Positions 1 through 7,540 of a stretch of 64,000 bases of DNA are shown here, piece by piece; position 1 is the first letter of the stretch, and each line of letters begins with the position of its first letter. This DNA comes from Geitlerinema sp. PCC 9228 (GTDB taxonomy: Bacteria > Cyanobacteriota > Cyanobacteriia > Cyanobacteriales > PCC-9228), in assembly GCF_001870905.1 (NCBI RefSeq), contig NZ_LNDC01000100.1, positions 48,591 through 112,590 of the forward strand, in the 5' to 3' direction. Both the position numbers and the translations under genes were made by a program. The notes beneath the pieces are model-generated. The model was not told where the DNA came from. It did no database searches and was given only the letters and a program-made list of their open reading frames with translations.

Positions 1-125
1 ACTTAGATCGCTCATGTTTCAATCTTTTATTTCCCCTACAACCTAGCTTAGCCTGAGATTGGCTTAACCAGCACTGGTTTTATCCAGGAGTTGAAAATAA
101 TTTTTGTGCCTACTGCTAAAGCAAC

Positions 126-360
126 TTGACACTCTCACAAATAGAATTCGTGAGATTCTCGCCCCATCGGGTGTGCCTAGATAGATTAGCTATGAATTGG
201 TCCATCCCCGGTAACAGGGACCCTCGACGAGCATTTTTCCGCCCTGTTGTGAACGTACTCCAGCACAAATGTAGCACATTTTTGACGGCGGCTAAAGCCG
301 CACGGGTCGCTTTTCATCCCTGCTTTAAAAAGTCAGAGCTTTCAAGCTCCCGATTCATGC
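126..360 (-). repeat. Solo IS200/IS605-type right end (omegaRNA-like), copy A
   Basis: On the minus strand this ~235-bp repeat matches copies at 2802-3043, 18843-19041 and 50003-50246. It carries a GCGGCTTTAGCCGC hairpin near 290-302, a GTCCCTGTTACCGGGGATGG block, a TAGGCACACC block and a terminal hairpin (TCTCACGAA / TTGTGAGA) followed by GTGTCAA at 126. A hairpin ending in TGTCAA is typical of IS200/IS605-family right ends, from which TnpB omegaRNAs are made; that assignment is inference. No tnpB reading frame is attached. The outer segment (323-360) is shared with the fragment at 15167-15218. Confidence 0.6.
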
Positions 361-654
361 GGTAGAATAAAAAACTTAGCCCAGATCCAAATCGCTGGTC
401 GTTTCTTCATAAAAATTCAAATGGTTGTATACCAGATCGCCAAGTAGGCAACTTGGAAAGGACCAGGGTCTTCGCTCGGCAAGAATCAAAACCGTCACAG
501 CGAAAGGAAGTTTCGATGTTCGGGTGGGGCCAAAGGTGGTCAGTGTCTCGCGCCGCTATATCCCACGCATATTTCGCCATGATGGCTATGGATATGAATG
601 TCAAAGAAGCCGAATAATGTCAAGGAAATCACCCATGAGGAGGTAGCAGTATCG

Positions 655-1428
655 ATGGGTTCTGTGCAAGACCAAATCGTCGCAATTACAGGAGCAAGCA
701 GCGGCATTGGTGCTTCCTGTGCCAAATATTTTGCGGCTGCCGGTGCCAAGTTGCTGCTAGCGGCGCGCCGTCTGTCGCGTTTGCAGGAGCTAGCTGCGGA
801 ACTGCGCCAAGAATACGATGTTGAGGTAAAAACCATACCTCTAGACGTACGCGATCGCACTCAAGTAGAAAATGCCATTGAATCTTTACCCCCCGAATGG
901 CGAAATATTGAAATTTTAATTAACAATGCTGGTTTGAGCCGCGGTCGCGATCCCCTGCAAGACGGTCACTACCAAGATTGGGAGGAAATGATCGATACCA
1001 ATGTTAAGGGATTGCTATACGTTTCCCGCGCGGTTCTTACCGATATGGTGGCACGCAACAGCGGTCATATTGTCAATATTGGTTCTATTGCCGGTCGCCA
1101 ACCCTATCCCGGGGGCAATGTCTACTGCGGTTCCAAGGCAGCTGTGAAATCCATTACCGAAGGGTTGAAACAGGATTTGCTGGGAACGGCGATTAAAGTA
1201 ACCTGCATCGAACCGGGATTGGTGGAAACGGAATTTAGCCAGGTTCGCTTCCACGGCGATACGGAACGCGCCAAAAAGACCTACGAGGGTCTTACACCGC
1301 TCACGCCAGACGATATTGCTGATGTCATTTTGTTTGTCGTCACCCGAGCTGCCCACGTCAACATCAGCGATATGTTGGTTCTTCCTGTAGACCAAGCGAC
1401 AGCCACTATGACACACCGGCAACAGTGA
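655..1428 (+). CDS. SDR family NAD(P)-dependent oxidoreductase (YdfG-like)
   Basis: Classical short-chain dehydrogenase of 257 aa, cytosolic, with a Rossmann fold. The TGASSGIG cofactor motif is at residues 12-19, NNAG at 90-93, and the catalytic Ser144, Tyr157 and Lys161 (YCGSK) are all present. The best family match is the YdfG group, which oxidises 3-hydroxy acids such as L-allo-threonine or serine with NADP+; the real substrate is not readable from sequence. The frame is open upstream to 598, but GAGGAGGT at 637-644 sits 10 nt before the ATG at 655, so I chose that start. It converges on the apyrase gene across a repeat-rich gap and lies between outward-facing repeats A and B. Confidence 0.9.
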   Translation: MGSVQDQIVAITGASSGIGASCAKYFAAAGAKLLLAARRLSRLQELAAELRQEYDVEVKTIPLDVRDRTQVENAIESLPPEWRNIEILINNAGLSRGRDPLQDGHYQDWEEMIDTNVKGLLYVSRAVLTDMVARNSGHIVNIGSIAGRQPYPGGNVYCGSKAAVKSITEGLKQDLLGTAIKVTCIEPGLVETEFSQVRFHGDTERAKKTYEGLTPLTPDDIADVILFVVTRAAHVNISDMLVLPVDQATATMTHRQQ

Positions 1429-1504
1429 GGAAGAAAAAAAGATAGCAACAAGGGATGTGCCTGTTATTCGGGTTGAAAAATTGGGTACGTCAAGCCACTT
1501 CTTT

Positions 1505-1750
1505 AAAAATATGCAATAGACAATCGGGGATGTTTCTAGGGGCGTAACGCGTAAGCGCCCCTACAGCCAGGGCAATTGGAACATTCCAGACAATCGTTGT
1601 TTCTCAGAAATGGGATCGACCTACAAAATATCGGGGTAGTACCCCCCACGAAAGGAGCAACCCTGGTGTAGTTGCCCCTACAGACAACTTGTGGTTTCCC
1701 TATTTCGGATTTGGCATCAATCATTCCTTACATGTTTTCAAGAAATTCTT
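1505..1750. repeat. TAGGGGCG palindromic dispersed repeat, two arms
   Basis: Fills most of the 360-bp gap between the SDR and apyrase genes. A TAGGGGCG...CGCCCCTA palindrome at 1537-1563 has an AT-rich tail on its left (1505-1536) that is the reverse complement of tails at 47246-47297 and 47497-47541. A half palindrome near 1664-1675 is followed by a related tail (to about 1745) in the opposite orientation. It looks like a small non-coding MITE-like family; no gene is seen. Confidence 0.5.
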
Positions 1751-1788
1751 ATAAGTCTGTAGCCGTATTTTCTACACCTAGGGAAAAC

Positions 1789-2784
1789 TCAAACAATTTC
1801 TATGCCTTCGCACTTATAATTGCCTAAAAAAATCTCCTCGCTGAGCAAGTCTCCATTTAAATGAAAACAGAAGATATACGTTTCGGTGCGATCGCCGCAT
1901 TCCAGGCTTTTGAGAGCCACGCATTCCTCGGGATGTCCGGGAATAAACTTAATGGAAGAAACCCCGCGTTCGGGGATACAATCGCCTATCCTACGCACTT
2001 GGATATCCTGAAACGTCTCATCAGCCACAATCAACGTATTGCTGCCGCGATCGCGTTCGTCGGCTTCCTCATCAAACGGTTCAAAACTTACCTTCCGGGG
2101 AAAAAAATACCAAAGTTGCTTGCCTGGATGCCACTCCGCTGCTTCGTGGGTGAGATATCCCTGACTGGAATCAACTCCCACCGCGCGTCGCATAGCTTCA
2201 TAGCAATCGTGCCAGTTGGCGCTATGAATGCGATAGTCCGGGTCCACAAACTTCACCCACTCCAGTTCGCCGGTTTGTACGTTGCCTTTGTCATCCGTAG
2301 TTACCCTGCCGTGGCTGCCTACAACCAATTGGTCGCCTTTGAGGGTTGCCCACTCGGCTTTAAACCCTTTAAATTTCTCGTCGCCGCTGCCAGTTATCAA
2401 AATATTGCGGGGGATTAACTCGTGTTCGTGGCGAATCTCGCAAATCAACCCCGTGCGATCGTCAAGGGCAATTAATTTGTCGCCAAAGCGGACCAACTCC
2501 GAAAACTCAGCTCCGCGACCGGCTTCGGCAATAAGACTAAGGAGATGGTTGCGTCCACCTTGGGTTTCGGGAACTTCTTCAAAAGAATAGCTGACTTTTC
2601 CAGTACTCGGATCCAAAGTACGATACATGCGATCGTAGCGTAGGAGAGACTGCCAAGCAATCTGCCCGTCTTCTAATTCTACCTGCGAATCCAAATCTTC
2701 ATCCGTGACAATGGCAACGTTATAGGTGGATGTATCCGGGCTATAACGAGCCAGGCGCTGTTCGTCGAGATGCTCGCCTAACAT
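1789..2784 (-). CDS. Apyrase / calcium-activated nucleotidase (CANT1-type, PF06079-like)
   Basis: A 331-aa protein that aligns by eye along its whole length with animal soluble calcium-activated nucleotidase (CANT1/SCAN-1, bed-bug apyrase), a five-bladed beta-propeller hydrolysing NDPs/NTPs with Ca2+. Landmarks are FSELV (94-98), DDRTG (108-112), GFKAEWA (140-146), VGSHG (155-159), LTHEAAEW (211-218), FFPR (227-230), SSIKFIPG (276-283) and a CEGIEIV ending, which matches the YEGIEFI end of CANT1. No signal peptide or membrane segment is seen, unlike the secreted animal enzymes, so a cytosolic role is possible. AGGAGA lies 7 nt before the ATG. The start is only about 17 bp from repeat B, so its promoter probably lies inside that repeat. 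The family is mainly eukaryotic, which suggests transfer (inference). Confidence 0.85.
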   Translation of the reverse strand: MLGEHLDEQRLARYSPDTSTYNVAIVTDEDLDSQVELEDGQIAWQSLLRYDRMYRTLDPSTGKVSYSFEEVPETQGGRNHLLSLIAEAGRGAEFSELVRFGDKLIALDDRTGLICEIRHEHELIPRNILITGSGDEKFKGFKAEWATLKGDQLVVGSHGRVTTDDKGNVQTGELEWVKFVDPDYRIHSANWHDCYEAMRRAVGVDSSQGYLTHEAAEWHPGKQLWYFFPRKVSFEPFDEEADERDRGSNTLIVADETFQDIQVRRIGDCIPERGVSSIKFIPGHPEECVALKSLECGDRTETYIFCFHLNGDLLSEEIFLGNYKCEGIEIV

Positions 2785-2801
2785 AGTGTCTCCTGCAAAG
2801 G

Positions 2802-3043
2802 TTTGACGAAAAAAGACGGGAACTTGAAAGCCCTGCCTCTTTCCCAGCAGGGATGAAAAGCGACCCGTGCGGCTTTAGCCGCCGTCAAAATGTGCTACAG
2901 TTACATGAAAGTACGTCCACAATGGGGCGGAAAAATGCTCGTCGAGGGTCCCTGTTGCCGGGGATGGACTAGTTCGTAGCTAATCTATCTAGGCACACCC
3001 AATGAAGCGAGAATCTCACGAATAGAATTCGTGAGAGTGTCAA
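2802..3043 (+). repeat. Solo IS200/IS605-type right end (omegaRNA-like), copy B
   Basis: Plus-strand copy beginning TTTGACGAAAAAAGACGGG and ending in the hairpin TCTCACGAA-TAGAA-TTCGTGAGA followed by GTGTCAA at 3043. Homology to copy D (50003-50246) runs end to end, so both borders are fairly well defined. Its tip points right while copy A points left, so A and B bracket 361-2801. The bases after TCAA (CGGCAGAGAGCATTGT) would be the guide if it is transcribed as an omegaRNA. It fills most of the gap between the apyrase and DUF928 genes. Confidence 0.62.
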
Positions 3044-3127
3044 CGGCAGAGAGCATTGTAGGCAAAGCCTACAAGATTTTCTGGCCGCAATCGCGTATCG
3101 AGCCGCTACCATAGAACCATGCTCTAC

Positions 3128-4006
3128 CTATTGTGGTTGGCTGCTAGCCGGCGATCCCTCTAACACTGAAAGCGCCGATGCGGGTTCAAAACGAGAGGTT
3201 TGTTGGTTTTCCGGTGCTATACAGCAATCCAACAGCGGTTGCTGAGCAATGTCACCTAGGGCAACCGTATCTTGCTGCAGTAAATGAACCCAGGTGTCCT
3301 GAACGGCTTGATTGTTTGGTTGTTGGCGTTTCAGCTGCGCTACAATTTCCGTGGTTTCGTGCCAAATGCCATTTTCCGCGTAGGCTTGAGCTTTGGCTAG
3401 AGGTGTTTCGGCGGCAGCGAGTTGCCGTTGCAGTTGGTCACTTTCTTCCACCCGTTGCAACCGACCGAAAGCTACAATGTCTTGCAAGCGGTCTTCTGGT
3501 TCGCAGATGGCGGCTACCGACCAGCGGTATTGTTCGCCCACTTGCAGCGGAGGTGCGGTTTCTGGTAGGGAAAAGCTGATAATCCCGGGTGTTTCCCCCA
3601 CTTCTAGGGTTTGGCGGTAGGTATAGGTTTCGGAAGCATTTCGAATGGTAAATTCTACTTTCTGGGCGCTGGTTTGCGATAGGTACGCGAAGAAAGTGGG
3701 ACGTTCGGAAACGGTCATTCCCGTTTTGTTTTGGGGCAACAGTAGGGCAACTGTGGTCATGTTGGCAGAGCCGTTGTTGCTGGCTGTGGGGGCTTCACAA
3801 CCACCGCGCGTACCACCACCAGCGGTTTGTTGTGGTCCTCCTTCGGTGGGAGGTAAATCAAAGTGAATCTGAGTGGCTTTTTCTAGGGAGTTGGCAGCGG
3901 TGGTTTGCGCGCGTGCGGAACTGCCCGCCTGGGGGAAATTTCCGATGCCCATGGTGCCTGCCAAGACAATTGTGGATAGATAAATTGGGAGTTTGCGAGC
4001 TTTCAT
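3128..4006 (-). CDS. DUF928 domain secreted protein
   Basis: 292-aa protein with a Sec signal peptide (residues 1 to about 34, ending near ARAQT) and a DUF928 domain recognised from the GGTRGGC start, LLLPQNKTGMT, a beta-rich core with PTFFAYL and YRWSVAAIC, and a helical C-terminal part with AYAENGIW. Probably periplasmic; no biochemical role is known. DUF928 proteins are typical of cyanobacteria and, as far as I recall, often neighbour CHAT/TPR and TPS-exoprotein genes, as here. GAGAAGG lies 7 nt before the ATG. An 886-bp gap separates it from the CHAT gene, so it probably has its own promoter. A second DUF928 gene is at 23419-24279. Confidence 0.85.
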   Translation of the reverse strand: MKARKLPIYLSTIVLAGTMGIGNFPQAGSSARAQTTAANSLEKATQIHFDLPPTEGGPQQTAGGGTRGGCEAPTASNNGSANMTTVALLLPQNKTGMTVSERPTFFAYLSQTSAQKVEFTIRNASETYTYRQTLEVGETPGIISFSLPETAPPLQVGEQYRWSVAAICEPEDRLQDIVAFGRLQRVEESDQLQRQLAAAETPLAKAQAYAENGIWHETTEIVAQLKRQQPNNQAVQDTWVHLLQQDTVALGDIAQQPLLDCCIAPENQQTSRFEPASALSVLEGSPASSQPQ

Positions 4007-4892
4007 CAGTTTACCTTCTCAATTGTGGAATTGTGCTGCGTTCTGATAATACACTCGGAGAGGTGGGAAGATTTTGGCGATGGTAACAAAGCACCGGGGC
4101 TTTTAAAACCATTCATGGTGGCAAACATCTTTTCAAGTTTGCCGATAACGCAGAGAAGAATCACTGGTTTTTGTCGATTTTCTGAATATTCTGAATATGT
4201 TGCTATTGTTCCGGTTGTCGTACGGGTGGCACGACGATAAAAGATAAAAACACGGTGATGGTTCTTGGTTTGACAACATCCCTAGTGCGGAGATCCCCCA
4301 CAAAATTGCTTCGGTGTTTGGGTAGATACTGGTAGATGCTGGGTGGGGTTGGTTTTCTTCCGGGTGTTTTTACGGTTCCCCTAGTTGTTGCCCCCAACCC
4401 GATTCCGAGTTAGGGAATTTTCATCTTACACTATATTATAAAAGCTGGTGCCCAAATAAAAAAGCCCCTGTTTGTGACAAAACCGTAATTGTCCCCTGAT
4501 TTTTGTTAAAAATCAGTAAAGATGCTCCCGGTGAGATTAGGTTTTTTTAGGAATTCCTGCAATTTTGGCTGCGATTGTATTCCGTGGGAGCATTTTTTGG
4601 TAGGCGATCGCGTTTCCCGTTCCGGCCAGCTCGATAAAAATGCCTACAATCGTCCCTTCCCTACTGGTTTTGATACCATCAGAGGGCATGGGATGAGACT
4701 TTTTTCCCTGAGGTGGCTTCCCTTTTTTTTAATCGATCGATTTTTGGAAACGACAGGAGCAATTTAATGGTTTTTAAAATAACTTGGCACACCAAGTATC
4801 TAATTCGTTTTGATACCATACCCTGCCTTAAATGTCAATCCATTTTTGGATAAAATTTCACCTCTCCCAGTGCGTGTAGAAACCACAACAGG
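4007..4892. other. 886-bp intergenic region, no gene recognised
   Basis: Lies between the CHAT gene and the DUF928 gene, both on the minus strand. I find no convincing reading frame. There is an inverted repeat ATGCTCCC (about 4520) / GGGAGCAT (about 4583) followed by T6 on the plus strand, and GTTTTGATACCAT occurs twice, near 4667 and 4808. It presumably holds the DUF928 promoter. Confidence 0.5.
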
Positions 4893-7532
4893 CTACAGCC
4901 AGTTGCCTACCAACACAAAAGGTGCCCAGTAAAAGGGATGGCTAATTTCCTCCATCAAAAATAATTGGGCGCGGCGTAGGGCTTCGGCTTTGGCGATCTG
5001 ATTTTGAGACAATTCCTGGTAAAACTTATTCATTAAACGAGCGGTGGAATCATCCTGAACCGACCAGAGGGTAGCTGCGGTACTGCGGGCACCGGAACGC
5101 ACAGCCAATCCTGCCAATCCCAAAGCAGCGTATTTATCCCCGGCAGCGGTTTCGCAGGCACTCAACACCAACAGGTCGATGGGAGGCGTATCCGGTTGAA
5201 AGCGCGATCGCAGCAAAGCTTCCAACTCCTTCGCTTGAATTTTTTCCTCCCACGTTAGAATAAACGTCTGTTCCGGTTCGGAACTAAACTGCCCGTGGGT
5301 AGCCAAATGCACGATGGGAGAGGGATTTTCCTGGATACTTTTCTGCAAAGACGCCTTGGTAAATCCGCGGTTGAGCAGCGTACGTGCCGATACCTGTTGG
5401 GAAATTTCTGAGATTTCCCGTTCCACCGCCGGCAAAGGAGAAAATCCCTGAGTAGATTCGCTAATCCCTGCCGCGATCGCGCGCGCGTCTACCTGAGTTT
5501 GGGCATCCGCCACCAATAGCTGCAACCCCGGCGTCAGAGCGATCGCATATTTCTCCAACAAATACTGTTGTCCGTCGTACAAAGCCGCCATGGGAATGTT
5601 GCGCAACGCCCCATCCAACACAAACACCAACGTCTGCACCTGATTTTGCTGCAAATCTGCCTCCACCGGTCGCACCAACCAATCGTAAATTTCGCGGGCT
5701 ACCGGTTCGCGGTCGGAACGGAAAGAATTGGGGCGCAGCGACTGGCGCATGCGATTGATAGTCTGTTCGGCCTCGGCGGCAGCAATGGGAGTAGCAAAGT
5801 GTTGCAGGGGTTGCCCGGGAATGGAAACCACCACCTCCAACCGTTGGGGAAGGATAATGGGATAAATCACCGCCGCCTCGGGGTCTACGCTGTCAATTTT
5901 TTGGGGGCGCACCTCCAAACAGGCTTCCCGGAAAAAATTATCCAACTCCGCCAGTTGCAGTGACTCAATGGTATCCAAAGCTTCCCGCAGCTCCGCTTGG
6001 GTGGGATGGTTTTCCGGGCGCAGCAACAAATCCACCAACTGCCGGTACACCGGTTCCACGCGATCGCGGAAGGAAAATTGCACATCTTGGTTGGTAGCCA
6101 CCAGTTCGCCGCGCAGGTCGTTGAGGGTACGCACCGCTTCTCGATACGCCGCGATCGCGCGCTCGGTCTTTTCTAACTGCTGCCAAATGCGCCCCAGCTG
6201 CCATTCCCATTGATAGGCAATATCCTCACCAACGACTTGCGACGCCAAAGCCAGTGCCTCCTCAGTCAGTAACCTCGCCTCGGAATACTGCTGTTTTTCC
6301 TCGTAGAGATGGGCTAAGCGACCCAAAGCATAGGATTGAGCGCGCCTATCCCCCAACTGCCGTGCCTGTTGCACCGCTACCGCTAGGATTTCCGCAGTTT
6401 CCCGCATGTTGGGCAAATCCTGCAATTGGCTATCCATAGCGCGCAGGCGATTGATATATTCCGCCAGCTGAATGCGGGCATATACCCCTGTAGAAGCTAT
6501 GGGCAGCGCCGCGACGTGTTCTTGAATGGTAGGCAGCAACGCCACCGCTGAGGAAGTTCGTTCCAGCAGCAGCAACACTTCCAGGCGATTGAGCTGTGCT
6601 TGCAACCACAAAGGACAATCCCGAGATTGTTTTTGGGGCGAACAGCTTTCCACTGCCTGTTGGTAAGCTATCAACACTTGCTGCACTTGGCGGTTTTCCA
6701 GTTGGGGGAAATTGTTATTCACCGACGAGGAAGACCGGGAGAGTTGCCGCGTAAGTTCTGCGCGCATGGTGTTGCCCAATCCCAGCCAGGCAGCTTGCGT
6801 TTGGGCGTTCATGTTATTTTGATAAGCAACAGTACGTGCTTTTGCCAGCACTTCTTTCGATGGTTCCAGATTGCCCGTCAGCCGCAGGGTATTCCCCAAA
6901 TTCAGCCACGCCGCCACTTGCAGTTCCCGATCGGATAAATTTTCGATGGGCGATCGCACTTTTTCCAGAATTTCCTGGGCGCGGCGGTACATGCCCAAAG
7001 CTTGTAGAGCTTTCCCTTGGTTGATTTGCGCCCCAATTTCTCCCACCCGGTCTTCGGCGAGGGTGTAGGTTTTTGCCGCTGCTTCCCAACGATCCAAGGC
7101 CCCCTGGTAGTCGCCGCGGTTGTAGTTGATTTCGCCGGCAATATTGTAAATTTTGGCTAAGATCTGCTGGTTGACCGGAGGTTTTTGGGCGATTGCCAAC
7201 GCTTGCAATAGGGCATCTTCTGCTGGTTCCCACTGCCCCAGTTTGTGATAGGCTAGTGCCAAATATCCCTGCACTTGAGCCTGTTGGTCTTTCTCGGATG
7301 AATCCAACCGCGCTGCTACCTGCTGCCATATTTGCAATGCCGCCTCAATGCGTCCGTTTTGGTACAATCTTTGTCCCGATGCCACCGAAACCATCGGTGG
7401 GCTGCCTTGGGTTTGGGAGGGTTGGGGCATCGCCGCTTCGGAAACCACTTGTACGCCCAAAGCGATCGCCCATCCCACAACCAACAACAACAGCCATTTA
7501 CCTACTTTTTTCACCCCAGCCGAAACCTTCAT
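4893..7532 (-). CDS. TPR-CHAT protein (caspase-like peptidase fold)
   Basis: 879 aa from the ATG at 7532; a GTG at 7544 overlaps the upstream stop codon as GTGA and may be the real start. An N-terminal hydrophobic segment (KWLLLLVVGWAIALGV) suggests a signal peptide or membrane anchor, so the protein may be periplasmic. It is followed by about 450 residues of TPR repeats and a C-terminal CHAT domain. The CHAT catalytic pair is intact: HLATHG (His746) and LSACETA (Cys793). CHAT is a clan CD caspase/separase-like peptidase fold; bacterial TPR-CHAT proteins include the Csx29 subunit of Craspase. The substrate is unknown, and the adjacent exoprotein is an obvious candidate partner (inference). 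Confidence 0.88.
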   Translation of the reverse strand: MKVSAGVKKVGKWLLLLVVGWAIALGVQVVSEAAMPQPSQTQGSPPMVSVASGQRLYQNGRIEAALQIWQQVAARLDSSEKDQQAQVQGYLALAYHKLGQWEPAEDALLQALAIAQKPPVNQQILAKIYNIAGEINYNRGDYQGALDRWEAAAKTYTLAEDRVGEIGAQINQGKALQALGMYRRAQEILEKVRSPIENLSDRELQVAAWLNLGNTLRLTGNLEPSKEVLAKARTVAYQNNMNAQTQAAWLGLGNTMRAELTRQLSRSSSSVNNNFPQLENRQVQQVLIAYQQAVESCSPQKQSRDCPLWLQAQLNRLEVLLLLERTSSAVALLPTIQEHVAALPIASTGVYARIQLAEYINRLRAMDSQLQDLPNMRETAEILAVAVQQARQLGDRRAQSYALGRLAHLYEEKQQYSEARLLTEEALALASQVVGEDIAYQWEWQLGRIWQQLEKTERAIAAYREAVRTLNDLRGELVATNQDVQFSFRDRVEPVYRQLVDLLLRPENHPTQAELREALDTIESLQLAELDNFFREACLEVRPQKIDSVDPEAAVIYPIILPQRLEVVVSIPGQPLQHFATPIAAAEAEQTINRMRQSLRPNSFRSDREPVAREIYDWLVRPVEADLQQNQVQTLVFVLDGALRNIPMAALYDGQQYLLEKYAIALTPGLQLLVADAQTQVDARAIAAGISESTQGFSPLPAVEREISEISQQVSARTLLNRGFTKASLQKSIQENPSPIVHLATHGQFSSEPEQTFILTWEEKIQAKELEALLRSRFQPDTPPIDLLVLSACETAAGDKYAALGLAGLAVRSGARSTAATLWSVQDDSTARLMNKFYQELSQNQIAKAEALRRAQLFLMEEISHPFYWAPFVLVGNWL

Positions 7533-7540
7533 AACCACCG

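Noticed and set aside
126..365. 79-aa open frame near the left end
   Set aside because: It lies wholly inside repeat copy A and is not conserved in frame between copies.
3062..3085. TTGTAGGC-AAA-GCCTACAA hairpin after copy B
   Set aside because: Considered as a terminator for the minus-strand DUF928 gene, but the T-run is on the wrong side and interrupted.
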